Assembly: GCA_024699855.1 (NCBI GenBank)
Contig: JAMPIQ010000002.1
Coordinates: 14,570,001-14,634,000, forward strand
Direction of reading: 5' to 3'
DNA length: 64,000 nucleotides
DNA from: Aphelenchoides besseyi
Taxonomy: Eukaryota; Nematoda; Chromadorea; Rhabditida; Aphelenchoididae
Shown here: in pieces, positions 22,906 through 33,146 of the stretch
Layout of the letters: every line of letters begins with the position of its first letter
How positions within the stretch are numbered: position 1 is the first letter of the stretch
Program-made: the position numbers and the translations under genes
The notes under the pieces: model-generated
Seen by the model: the letters and a program-made list of their open reading frames with translations, nothing else
Told to the model about the DNA's origin: nothing
Database searches by the model: none

Positions 22906-23510
22906 CAAGGCCCGTCACCGGGTACCTTGTCTGCTTCTCGGGTAACACCTATCGGCCGCGAAACCGACATTCAACCTCCACGGAGCTTTTTTAAGTAGTT
23001 AAATCCACTACCCGTCCCTAACGGACTAACCGCTTAGAATGCCATGAGTAAACCCATGGATTAAACCACAAAGTAGACAGATCCTTCAATCTCAATCTGA
23101 CACCGTTCCCCGGCGCTATTGCCAATTCTCTTTCTTAAGACTTCTCCGTTACTCAACCCTTCACCGATTCCAACGAACTAAGGCATCCGGGCACTCCACA
23201 TTTAGTGGGACGTGGGCCATCCTTATATTCAGCTACACATCATAGTAGTAAGATTAATTTTGAAGAGCTGAGCGGAACTACAACGAATCCACCAAACTTT
23301 CGGCAGGCCTCCAACTGCACACGAAGTGAGTTGGTCGTGCTATACAGCCACTCGCCCTTAGTCTTCTCTTTCTCAACTACAGTTTCACTTCCCCCACACA
23401 ATTGTGGGGTCTTAACATCCAACAACTGACAACAACTTCGAGAGGCATCTAAGTTCAAAGTCGTGTTTCTGAGTCAACTCAAGTCATCTTCCAGCTTATC
23501 ACCGTACGCT
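22906..23510 (-). other. presumed 3' UTR of the R2-like element
   Basis: The interval between the endonuclease stop codon (about 23500) and the 28S fragment. It is GC-richer than the average here and has no convincing ORF of its own, although 23458-23240 is open on -. Distant similarity of about 22906-22990 to the 28S R2 insertion-site region is possible but not convincing by eye. Confidence 0.4.
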
Positions 23511-24050
23511 CAAATGAGCTCTCAGCAGTCTACTCGTAGCTGGCACTGCAGCACGCTGCATGCGCTCCAACACCGCTTTCGCAGTGCGGGTCGGGAAGCC
23601 TAACTCTTTCAAGTTCGATAATACATTCGCTTGAACTTCACCGCAGGTACCGATAAGTATCGGAATCACAGTCACCCAACTGAGTAGTTTTTATCGTTGA
23701 TATCCGATAAAACCACCTTTCTCAAGTTATTCTCATCCGGGTAATAAGGAATTGACATCGTTTCACTATCACTCACAGTTAAGTTGACAGCATAGTTCTG
23801 ATACTTAACTGCTTCCATCTTGTCTGACGCTACACCGATTTCCACAATCTGTATACGCCCATTCACCTTGTCAAATATAACGAAGTCTGACCGATTGTGC
23901 TTCATTGAATGAGGGGTAGTGACGGGAAGATCGTACAAAATCTCAACCGTCTTACGTTCCTTAAAAACTCGCCATGATCCCTGAAATCACAGCTAATAAT
24001 CATGGCAAAATTTGTTCAACTTACGCTCCTGCTTCTTTTCCATCCTAAAT
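23495..24050 (-). mobile_element. R2/NeSL-type LINE C-terminal restriction-like endonuclease
   Basis: On -, HNRSDFVIFDKVNGRIQIVE followed by IGVASDKMEAVKYQNYAVNL is the PD-(D/E)XK restriction-like endonuclease core of R2-group retrotransposons (SDF ... IVEIG). After a frame break at about 23675 it continues with VTVIPILIGTCGEVQANVL, SNLKELGFPTRTAKAVLERM and the terminal RLLRAHLSVR, the usual C-terminus of the group. A GTAAG...TTTCAG intron-like segment (about 24028-23982) would join KKQER to GSWRVFKERKTVEIL. No RT domain is attached here. The 28S fragment follows downstream. Confidence 0.82.
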
Positions 24051-24239
24051 TTAAAGGCGCCGGCATCGCGTAATATAAGCGCGTTAAATCCCAAGTGAAA
24101 GTTTGCGGCTCTGAACATCAAATAAATTACTATAAAAGTCAAAACCAAAAAGACTACCCCATTCGATCATTGTTTTCACCGCATGCATCTTGAAATTATG
24201 AGTTGCCCAATTTTACTGCCCATGCGCAACCAAGAAACT

Positions 24240-24778
24240 TTCTTGATGAGTAGTTGTGCACAATAGATGTTCGTGTGATGCGTCCCTTGTCTGGAGGACC
24301 ATAACTGTATTCATAGACGGGGTTTGATCAGTTCGTCGATGGGCGCTTGATCCCGTTCGTGGCTCGGTCGTCGTGATCGCACGTTGGGTCCTCTCTGATT
24401 TTTGCGCCTTCAGAGCTGCGCTTCGGAAGATTTTGTCGTACCACTGGCAGCCGTCTATCAGCGTTGCGGTTCCACATCGCACTGGTTAATCCGCACACAT
24501 CCAGTCCTTTCCACAGGATGTTGGCATTACCAAGATTGTCTGGAAAAGACAGAGGCGTTGTTGTATTTTGTTCAAAGGACGGTTGTATTCTGAGAAATCA
24601 AATCACAACCGTTAAAAACACAAGCAGAAAACACGTACATTGTCGAAGCAGTTTGTCGAAATCCTTAGTCTCGAACGTTGGGCCATTATCGTAGTTGTTG
24701 TTAGAGAGACAGGATGTCGATAGCGCATATCAATAACCTGCAAGTCATTCGAATCACGGCCTCCGAACATTGTGTCAG
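24240..24778 (-). pseudogene. decayed two-exon paralog, copy B
   Basis: Homologous to 8190-8860. The first exon begins at the assembly gap with DTMFGGRDSND; in a shifted frame it contains NNNYDNGPTFETKDFDKLLR, and it ends at a GTACGT donor near 24639. The second exon starts after TTTCTCAG and includes HPVERTG and RGPNV. Frameshifts and stops break the frame. The 5' part is lost in the gap. Family unknown. Confidence 0.5.
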
Positions 24779-24878
24779 NNNNNNNNNNNNNNNNNNNNNN
24801 NNNNNNNNNNNNNNNNNNNNNNNNNNNNNNNNNNNNNNNNNNNNNNNNNNNNNNNNNNNNNNNNNNNNNNNNNNNNNN
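24779..24878. other. assembly gap (100 N)
   Basis: Exactly 100 undetermined bases, a conventional gap size, placed between two repeat-derived segments. Continuity across it should not be assumed. Confidence 0.99.
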
Positions 24879-24879
24879 A

Positions 24880-25018
24880 AGACGATCTGCGAAAACGCAT
24901 TGAAATCCAATACGCAACAGCCGATCGACCGTGGACGGAAACGATGAAAGACCGATCACGATGGCAAGCGATGGAACGTACGTTCAGCCGTCCAATCAAC
25001 TTCCAACGAAACCGATAA
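24880..25018 (+). mobile_element. LINE 3' coding fragment
   Basis: On +, DDLRKRIEIQYATADRPWTE then TMKDRSRWQAMERTFSRP and a TAA. The W...KDRSRW pattern is the usual end of LINE reverse transcriptase ORFs, comparable with the fragment at 16570-16752. Truncated by the assembly gap. Confidence 0.6.
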
Positions 25019-25143
25019 CTCTCGCTCGACACAACACGACATCGTCGGTCCTAACCGATACTTTATCAATGTCGTAGATATTGAAAATAAAGTGATTTGC
25101 ACTGGATTCAACAAAATTTCAACAGTTCTTCAAGTCAAAACAT

Positions 25144-25414
25144 ATGGAGCAAGGCCGAAAGTAAGTTAACTTTAGCTTTGCATGGTTTATCTTTTAGTTT
25201 TAGGTCTCATTCGAACTTCTATGAGATGAACTTCGTCGCAAAGAAAGACCGAAAGGATTTGCCGGAGTTGATCAAGGAGATGGCCGCGATCATTCAGCAA
25301 GCAAATTTGAGTATTGTTGGCGTCAACTTGAAGTCCGTGACTTTTCGCAATGTCAAGAAAGACGCCTGCAAGATCGGCAACAATTCTTACGGCTTCACTC
25401 GCGTTGCCTACTAA
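25144..25414 (+). CDS. small conserved-looking protein, 75 aa, function unknown
   Basis: Two exons (25144-25160 and 25204-25414) with a 43-bp GTAAGT...TTTTAG intron encode MEQGRKSHSNFYEMNF and a lysine-rich alpha/beta-like chain ending GNNSYGFTRVAY. AATAAA follows the stop by 7 bp (25421-25426), so the 3' end is well defined. No signal peptide, TM segment or Cys motif. The pattern DLPELIKEMAAIIQQ followed by alternating hydrophobics suggests a small helix-strand domain. I do not recognise the family. The next gene upstream is only transposon debris, so it is probably monocistronic. Confidence 0.65.
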
Positions 25415-25429
25415 TTTATCAATAAAATT

Positions 25430-26466
25430 TTTTCTGTAATTTGCATTGTTATTTGTTTCTTGGGGTTATTTGGTTTTTGGATGTTGGTGCCTTCTGATAA
25501 TGAATTTGGGTTTTGCGAACTTAAGGTTTCGAAGCATTGCCGTCGGAATGATTGTTAGTAGACATCCTCTGCAATTCAACGAACAATAGTTAGCGGCCAA
25601 GAAGACGAACCGAAATGTGGAAACTTGGTCAAATCGAAGGTCGTTCACAAGAACAATTGAAGTTTTGGGTTCGACCGTTACCGAAACGTCTGATAGGTGG
25701 CTAATTGTTAATGAATGGATAAACGTGTTCCGCGAACAAATTCGCTTTTTTGGCCCAAACGCAAAGTTGATTCCCGAATGATAAGAAAAAGCGACGCCAA
25801 ACGTTTCTCTTTTTTTGTATTTTAATTGACGAACGCGCAGTCGACGAGTTTTTTTGGTCGAGTTAACAAGTGAACGTCGTTTTCGGTTTCAAGCGCTTTT
25901 TTACACGATCCACGCACAAACTTTTTTTGCATCGTCTTTCAATCAACGGGCTGACAAGCGCGAACATGCGGAGAGAAAGAAATTAGTTTTGGTCATCAAA
26001 CGTCGACAATGCGCACTTTTTTGGATGAAAATTCTCGATTTGAAACGTCAATACGAAACTTTAGTTTCCAGACGTGAGTCATCGTTTAATTGCCGTGAAC
26101 TTGGATGTTCGACGTGTATTCTGACTCAGCGACCTGTGAAAGTGAATGCCACTGGCCGTTGACTTTGCATTTTGATTGACGCAAAGCGAACGTCACCAGC
26201 GCGTTGCAACTTCTTCTACTCAGCTTTTTATATCGGCTCTAATTTTGTTTAATCAGCAGCTTTTCGCTGCGGAATCATCGTGGTCTTCACGTATTGAAAG
26301 TGACTTTACACTTGTGGTTATAGAGTGATGAGGTTTTTGCAGATTGTTACACGGCGCTGTCGTCCGAGAGTCGCTAATGTTTTTAAACTAATCGTTGTCG
26401 TCTTTGTTCGCTTAATCTCTTGGTACAAACTCTCTTTCAGTTTTGTGTTAGTGATCTACGCGTTGA
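25430..26466. other. intergenic, no gene assigned
   Basis: ORFs at 25854-26162 and 26325-26510 on + lack recognisable content. The second overlaps the presumed 5' region of the GST gene. No RNA gene seen. Confidence 0.35.
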
Positions 26467-27214
26467 ATGGACTTTACTGCTCCACATTTTTTGCTCTTCC
26501 TCTCGACTGAAGACCCTTTTAACGGTGTAGTGGAACGGCTGTTCGAGTACGGGGACTATCCATTTGAGCGGGTGTATGTCGAACCTACGAGCGACATTAA
26601 AAGCTTAGGTCAGTCATTCTAATTTGACTAATTAGTCGCTGTTTCGGATTCAGGAGTCCCACTTGGTCGCTTGCCGGCAATGCAAGTTGATGGAGTAACT
26701 TTGGCGGGCTTTTCAATCATTTGCCGTGCAATTGCAACACGAATCGGTATATTAAAAGCGGTTGAATAGTGTCGACTCATTCATCGAATAAAACTTTAGG
26801 ATTAGACGGCAGTTCATTAAAAGAATCAAGCGAAATTGACATGATCGTCGGTTTCATCGAAGAGGAACAGGATCGATTACGACCGGTTATGCAGGACGGT
26901 GTTTCCGTAAGACTGATCTTAATTTAAATACAAATCTCGAATTCAGACCGAAAAGGTGGATGTGGAGATCGAGAGTTTTCTTCAAAATTTAGCTCCTTTT
27001 CTTAATGCCCGATTCAAAAGTGGACCCAATCGACTAGTTGGAGAAAATGTGAGTGCACACAAGTGAGCTCTAATACCGAGATTATTTACAGTTAACCTGG
27101 GGAGATTTCGTTTTAGTCAACTTCCTCAGGTCGTTGATCGCATTTGCCGGCGATTCGATTTTACTCGATTATCCAAACTTGTCCGGGTATTGGCAGCAAA
27201 ATAAAGACTTGTAA
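26467..27214 (+). CDS. glutathione S-transferase, sigma-like
   Basis: Predicted cytosolic enzyme conjugating glutathione to electrophiles, or a prostaglandin D synthase-like isomerase. Five exons (26467-26608, 26654-26746, 26800-26906, 26947-27048, 27092-27214) give 188 aa, slightly short of the usual 200-208. The thioredoxin-like half has the VPLGRLPAMQVDG block with the cis-proline, then LAGFSIICRAIA in place of the usual LxQSxAIxRYLA, so the glutathione-binding Gln-Ser pair is replaced by Gly-Phe-Ser. The helical half contains NRLVGENLTWGDFVLV, the N-capping-box region typical of GSTs. The usual N-terminal YF catalytic motif is not evident (PHFLLF instead). The C-terminal helix is short. 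The 3' end converges with the next gene 84 bp away. Confidence 0.9.
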
Positions 27215-27297
27215 TTATCGTTCTTATCGGTGGTCGATCGTATAGTTTGAAAATAATTTCGAGGAAATATACAAAATAAGGAATTGAAGAGAATTGT

Positions 27298-28651
27298 TTA
27301 AGGGGGCAAAGCGACTTCGGAATTAGCCGGTGGAAGACCGGAAACCGGAGCGCTGTTCGGACGTCCATAGATCAATGGCTCCAATGTTGATCCCGCCTTA
27401 AAGTCTCAAAATCTAAATGCAACGAATACATTCTACAGACCTTAATTTGGCATTCGCAATAGGTTGATGCGGATAATGAGACGGTTTCAAAGACTCCAGA
27501 AACGTTCTTCAACACATCCAATTGTTGTGTTCCCGATCCACAAGTTCCGTAGCCTCAAAAGAAGTCTACATAATAGTTGTAAGCAATCGTTTACCTGATA
27601 AGCACGTAGTATCGTTGCTGACACAAACCAACTCATTCACGTATTGTGGCCAGTAGTTTTCCGGTAATCTGCAACACAGATTTAAAGATTTTTCGCAATG
27701 TCTACGTCAACTTTTTAGCTTCAATGAATTCCATTAACTTACTTTCTCCAGGCCCAACATTTCGAACACAAACTCAGGAATCCACTGCCATCAACTTGAG
27801 TGCCCTTTTCTGTACACGACAAATAGAAACGTTCACCAATTAGATTTTCGGATTGATCGACGGATTGTCGTTTTCGACGCAACAACTCGGTCTCTTCGCT
27901 TTGATCACTTTCGTCCGAACTTTCAACCCTTTCATCGACTATTTGCTTGTATTTGATTTCTCGTTTCTTTCGACCAAAAAAGCCGTTGAAGAAACTTTTA
28001 AGTGAAGTTTTCGATTCCTACGATAAATAAAACCATATGAGTGCTGGGATTTTCAAACGTACGTTCAACTGGTCTTTCATGTTCTTGAAGTTTTCGGCTG
28101 CTTCTTCCATCTCTTCGCTATCACTGTTACTGCTGTCGTCCTTGTCTTCTTTCAGTTTTTCGATTGGAACGGTATCCGAGTTTGGACGCGCAAACCGATA
28201 CTTTTCGCACGTTTGACTTATGTTCCCACCACTGAGCATGTCGACGAAACCGACGAACAGACCGACGGAATTGAGCTTTTGCTTCAGAAGTTTACGACAA
28301 ACTTTGCATTGCTCAGTCTCACATTTTAACGCCTGTTGATTGCGAACTTTTTCCGTCGGTTTTGGATCTTCCAACAAACTCAAATCTTCTAAATACACAA
28401 CCTATGAATACAAACAAACTCAATGTAACTTACCAAAGAAACTCATGGCTTCTTCAATGTTTTGAGCTTGTAGACGATTGTCGTATTTCAGACATTGATT
28501 TGTTCCGGGAAGCTTCATGCATTCGCACTAAACAAATTTGATCAGTTGAGAAGAAAGAACTCACGCCATAGGGTTGAATTGTTGAAAGTGTTGTTGAAGT
28601 AGAGAACATAGTGCAAAACATTGTGATCAGTGTTGCAATCTTGATCATCAT
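27298..28651 (-). CDS. secreted cystine-knot protein, noggin/trunk-like
   Basis: Predicted secreted pro-protein, 355 aa from seven exons (28651-28565, 28527-28434, 28388-28063, 28017-27743, 27668-27595, 27553-27441, 27396-27298). It has an N-terminal signal peptide (MMIKIATLITMFCTMF), an acidic region, then basic cleavage sites GRKKRE and LLRRKRQS that fit furin. The C-terminal part has CSKCWAWRKLPENYWPQYV, then ELVC, TTCLSGYGTC and CECQIK. The W-x-LPxxYWPxYVxxxxC pattern and late CxC resemble the cystine knots of noggin, trunk and PTTH. IL-17-type proteins share some of this, so the exact family is open. Likely an extracellular ligand or antagonist. Tail-to-tail with the GST gene. Confidence 0.8.
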
Positions 28652-28659
28652 CTATCTAA

Positions 28660-29187
28660 ATACAAACTATGCTTAATTTTTTCGAACAAAAAGTGAGTTT
28701 ATAAAAAACTTACAGCTAAACGTTTATCAACGCTAACCTTTCGAAATTGCGGCTCTTGATTTGTGATCGTAAGTCGGCCAGCGGATTTGCAAGCTATTAT
28801 ATACGAAAATTCAATTCTGCACGTGTTTTCATTTTAAAATTGACACTTTGTGACTTGAACATAATTTCACCATCAAATTACTCTACGAACCGAATCCTTT
28901 TTGATATCTGAAATATTTTACTCAATTGAGATTCATCTTAAAATCGTTGTTTTGTCAACTTTTCGTTCAATTTCATTTTTTTATTTCCAAGAAGTTTGAT
29001 TCGAAAAAAAGGTCAAACCAAATGTGAAAAATGGATCTCCATAAGTTTATTGAATACAAACAGCAAAGTCATCAACAAAAGTGCAACAGCAGCTAAACAA
29101 ATAAAATCAACAAGATAAGAGAACATGAAAAAAGATTAGAGGTGTGATTTGCGCAAAGCGAAATTACTTTATTGAACAAATTTAAAT
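28660..29187. other. intergenic
   Basis: AT-rich; includes the presumed promoter of the cystine-knot gene and the 3' UTR of the kinase gene (AATAAA on - at 29168-29173). No additional gene seen. Confidence 0.4.
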
Positions 29188-31130
29188 TTAAGAGAAGGCA
29201 AAATGACGGCGTTTTGGGGTTTTCAACGGTGAGAATGGCAGAGTTACCGGATGTGGCGAACATGGACGACGGCGGGTTTCTTCCTGAAGACGACGAATCG
29301 CATTGGAAATCCAATCGGGAGATCGCTGGCCGGGTCGCATCAAGGCACCCAACTTCTCCTCGACAAAGCGACGACGAACGGCTTCACATTGCTTCACACC
29401 ATCCATATCCAAAATTTCTTGTGCTTCGGGACGATCGGCTGGATCTTCGCACATCATTTGCGCCACAAGATTGAGCAAATCATCAGAGATACCTGCAATC
29501 GCAAATTATAACTTTTAACATCAAACAAAACTTGCTTTTACGAATTAAGCGTGAAAGTTTGAGCGCACGAATGTCGTCCAATTCATTACCGCCAGCTGGA
29601 ATGTGAAGATCGGTGGCGAGTTGAAGCATCGTAACTCCTAACGAGTAGACGTCACGCTTCGTTGTAACACGACGTTTATCGCCATCGATCAATGCCTCAA
29701 GTGCCATGTAACGTGAGTCTCCTTCGACACGGCAAACCTCTGAATCATCCTGCAAAGAACATAGTCCAACTGACAAAACCTTCAAGGAACTTACACTCTT
29801 CAAGTCAAATGCCATTCCGAAATCCGAAAGCTTCGCGATCTCGTGCGAATCAAAGAGGATGTTTTCTGGCTTGACATCCAAATGCACAATTGAATGAGAG
29901 TGCAAGTACGAAAGTGCCTAAACAACAATAACTATAATAGGAAAACAAAACTTACGCGTAAAATATCCAGCAAAACATTTGAAACTTTTTGCCGCGGAAC
30001 CTTGCCGTTAAAACTGATCATGTAGCCTTGAAGATTCATCTCACAAAGTTCAAGTTGCATGTGTAGACGATCAGTTTCTTCCCACGCCATTACAAAACGA
30101 ACGCAATTCGGGTGGTTGATGAATTGAAGAAAAACCACCTCCCGAAGTTGAAGGTAACGGTCCTTGTGAGTTCTGTACATGGAACCGTATTTGATCGCGT
30201 ATCGTTTACCGTCCACTTTTGATAACATTGCAGCAACCTAAGCAAAGAAATTATTCATTAAAATCACGCTCTTTTGTTTACCGTTCCAAACGATCCACAT
30301 CCGCGAACATCAAGCATGGTGTACGTTTGTCCCAAATAATCAAGATCGCTTTTTGGGTCATATTCTGGCCAGAACGTGAAAAGACCTATAAAAAAGAGAA
30401 GTGTGAACTAGACATTGGGAACAATAACTTACTCGGTTCGGCGAATGTGACCGGATGTACACCATGCGCGATGATTCGACGGTAACACTTGTATTTCGTC
30501 GACTTCACCGAACTTCTTTGCAGTACACATTCGTTGTACTGTTTCGGTGGTCGCGTTTTGTACTGAAAAACAACGATTACAACGATAACCATAACGAATT
30601 TTTTGGGGAAGAATGGAAAAACACTCCTTAGTCATGTGTTTTTCGCGCAGACTTAACCTTAGGGAATGCGAAAAACAACCCACGCAACCAATTTGGCTCC
30701 CCCCCGCGGACATCGTTTTGCGATGTCTAGACAAGAAAGGATGCTCTTTCCCGCCTAACAACACATTTGCAAATGAACTTACCACTTCCGTTTGAGTGCG
30801 AAGCTCGGAGTGTAGAATCGTCGGATATCGTTCGGCAATGATAGGCGTACGAGGTGTCGACGGTATTTTGATGGTCGGAACCTCGGCGGTCGGCGATTCA
30901 GCAGTCGGTGATTCAGCGTCCGACAATTCAATGTCCGAGAATTTATCGTTTGACAATTCGTCGTTCGATAAATCGGGCTTCGGCGATTGAATGTTCAGAG
31001 ATTCAACGTCCGGTGGTTCGAAATTTGGCGATTCCACTTTTGGCGATCCAGCCTTTGGCAGTTCAACGTCCGGCAGTTCAATATTCGGCGATCCCGCGCT
31101 CGACATTTCCACGTCCGGTTTACTGTCCAT
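29188..31130 (-). CDS. Myt1-type membrane-associated Cdk1 inhibitory kinase
   Basis: WEE1-family kinase of the Myt1/PKMYT1 type (C. elegans wee-1.3), which phosphorylates Cdk1 on its ATP-loop residues and holds cells before M phase. Seven exons (31130-30783, 30562-30433, 30385-30282, 30237-29956, 29917-29795, 29749-29536, 29492-29188) give 501 aa. Kinase motifs include the glycine-rich loop GCGSFGTV, YAIKYG with the ATP-binding Lys, HPNCVRFVMAWEE (typical of Myt1), catalytic IVHLDVKPENILF with HLD in place of HRD, DFG in SDFGMAF, RYMALE and DVYSLGVTML. Residues 1-116 are an unusual short repeat rich in E-S-P and E-L-P. Intron 6 is GC-AG (donor A|GCAAGT). The ATG at 31130 was chosen because the frame upstream is hydrophobic and repeat-free; an upstream TTG is no credible start. 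Confidence 0.94.
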
Positions 31131-31585
31131 TAGAAACGAAGAAAAAGGAAGAGCCCCACGGAAAACGCCGATAAATTCGAAGGTGTAACCACAAAGTGGA
31201 ATACAAATCCAACGAATATCGAGCTTTTTTACCGATCGACTAATTGAGAGCTCAGCAAGAATGAGAATAAGCAACTGGGCGCGAAAGCGGCGTGCAAAGC
31301 AAACGCCTCTTTGCGATGCGCTGCATTCCTGTTGAGATCCAAAAGACGTCCAAGGACCAATTTTTGCAGCTGCTTTCTTTTCCAGTTAACTTCCCACTAC
31401 TGTATGGATAATAAAAACAGGTACCGTAAATGTTCATATTGTTTATTGATGCATAACAAATAGATTAACAAAGAGAGCAAAATCTTGATTAAGACGATCA
31501 AACCAATTTCCAATTACATCCAAATAGAAACGTGAATTGGGATTTGATGTTTGAAAACAAGATACAACAATATAGTTTGATTGCA
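31131..31585. other. intergenic between kinase and Cys-rich gene
   Basis: Promoter side of the kinase and 3' side of the next gene. The reading frame upstream of the kinase ATG stays open to about 31274 without an in-frame ATG that looks better. No other gene seen. Confidence 0.4.
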
Positions 31586-32195
31586 TTAAACTTCTTCGCC
31601 AATGTACGTTTCTCCGGGTTTTAACCAGTAATCCATTTCGCAATCCATTTGGACGACGTTTTTCTCTGATTGAATGCACATTTCAAAGCACTATAAAAAG
31701 AAATCAATGCGAGTTTAAGAGAAACTAAACTGACCGATATTTGGTTTCCTTGTCCGCATCCATGTATTTGAAGCATTTTGTGCCAATAGTCTTGGCTCGG
31801 CGATAACATCGCATTCATGCACTCGTCTTTGCAAACGTTCCTTGATTCCAACAGATTTTGACCGAACGTTTCGCAGCACAAGATTTCTATAAGAACAATC
31901 AAAAAAAATAAATCAAGAACTTACTATTGAATGGCATAAACTTAAAATCTTTAGTTGTCGAATGACCGTATAACCACTGGTGCAAGCAATCGACCATTCT
32001 CCAGGTTTCTTGTTCACTCCCACAATTCAATGACTCTTTGAATTCAATAGATTTTAAGCAACATGATCGAAATTCTGGCGCACAGCAATGTCGAACAGCT
32101 CGTTTTATTAGTCTTTTCGATATTCCATTAGTGGCCAAGCATTGGACAAAGCTCGAAAGTAGACAAAAGCTGACAATCACAGTTTTCGATTTCAT
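31586..32195 (-). CDS. secreted cysteine-rich protein with two similar Cys modules
   Basis: Three exons (32195-31925, 31886-31735, 31690-31586) encode 175 aa with an N-terminal signal peptide (VIVSFCLLSSFVQCLA). The mature part has paired cysteines HCCAPEFRSCC and LCCETFGQNLL, followed by spaced single Cys (CKDEC, GCGQGNQISCFEMC, MDC). This CC...C...C spacing is reminiscent of nematode DB-type secreted modules, occurring here roughly twice, but I cannot fix the family. No TM segment. Likely extracellular or structural. Confidence 0.75.
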
Positions 32196-32262
32196 GTTCG
32201 ACTATCGTAGAATGACCGTCAAATTCGAAGCCTGTTAACTCCGACAAATGACGCTATCGAAT

Positions 32263-32559
32263 TCAAATTTCGATTGCTTGTGTGGTCTTTAAAATCCAGG
32301 AAATGGCATTGTCGCTCTCTCTGTGATCCTCACTTTCTCTCGGAAAAATCGGCACGTAAACGACCGTTACGCCCATCGGCACACAAAACTTTTCCACTTT
32401 ACCGTCGAATACAAAGAAGGTTGGACCATTAGCCGCGCGACATTTGACGTTAATACTTAAAACAAGTCGATCGTTCATGGCGCAAGGACAAAATTTTGTA
32501 ATTTGTCGAGTTTTTGCGTGACATTCCATTATCCCAGAATTCATATCTAAATGCATCAT
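32263..32559 (-). CDS. hypothetical protein, single open frame
   Basis: An open frame of 115 codons (to about 32610) has its first ATG at 32559. It includes CHAKTRQITKFCPC, LVLSINVKCRA, PTFFVFDGKVEKFC and a Pro-rich YVPIFP. Four to five spaced Cys suggest an extracellular domain whose signal-peptide exon is further upstream and was not found. It lies 67 bp from the start of the Cys-rich gene. Unrecognised. Confidence 0.4.
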   Translation of the reverse strand: MMHLDMNSGIMECHAKTRQITKFCPCAMNDRLVLSINVKCRAANGPTFFVFDGKVEKFCVPMGVTVVYVPIFPRESEDHRESDNAISWILKTTQAIEI

Positions 32560-32610
32560 GCTGTGAAGTTCAAACGTCGAGATCCCGCTTGTGAGGTAGC
32601 CCGCACTCAA

Positions 32611-33146
32611 AACCGTTCAAAAAGTTTTCGCTGGTTTGTTTTCAAGGTCAAGTTTGTTCATTGCAACAAAGTTAGCTTACGGTAATTGCTACAGAAACTA
32701 AGACATCCACGAGTTTCCGTTTAACACATTAGAAATTTGATATTAACAGAATTATAAATTAAGTTCTTAAACATCCCATTTTCTAAAATATGAATAAGAC
32801 ACATCGCATCCGTTAACATAAATTTTGATATTCAACAACACCAAGTAGCAGATTCTCAGGATTTCTATCTTTTAAAACATTTACGCTCACGTAGATTGAA
32901 CAACGAATTAAATTGTCTAGTTAAAAATAAACAAGCTGAACAAGTAAAGAGATGAAATTAACAGCCAATGGCAATCCCGCAATTGCTTTTAAAACAGATT
33001 TGTTGAAAGACTTTGGCAACTACTGAATTAAACTTTAAACTGTTAATGTAAAAATTTGAACGGTCAAAACATAAGTCGTGTTTATTATCATGTGAATTGC
33101 AACGACTATAACAAAATAGACAAAAATTTGAGTATAAAAACATTAA
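32611..33146. other. AT-rich intergenic
   Basis: No gene seen. It could hold a first exon of the 32263-32559 ORF, but no signal-peptide-like exon with correct splice sites was found. Confidence 0.35.

Noticed and set aside
22906..23260. Extension of the 28S gene upstream
   Set aside because: Only scattered resemblance to 28S by eye; the universally conserved blocks are missing, so it was treated as element 3' UTR.
31131..31274. N-terminal extension of the Myt1 frame
   Set aside because: Opens with TTG and is hydrophobic, unlike the kinase N-terminus; probably 5' UTR or intron.
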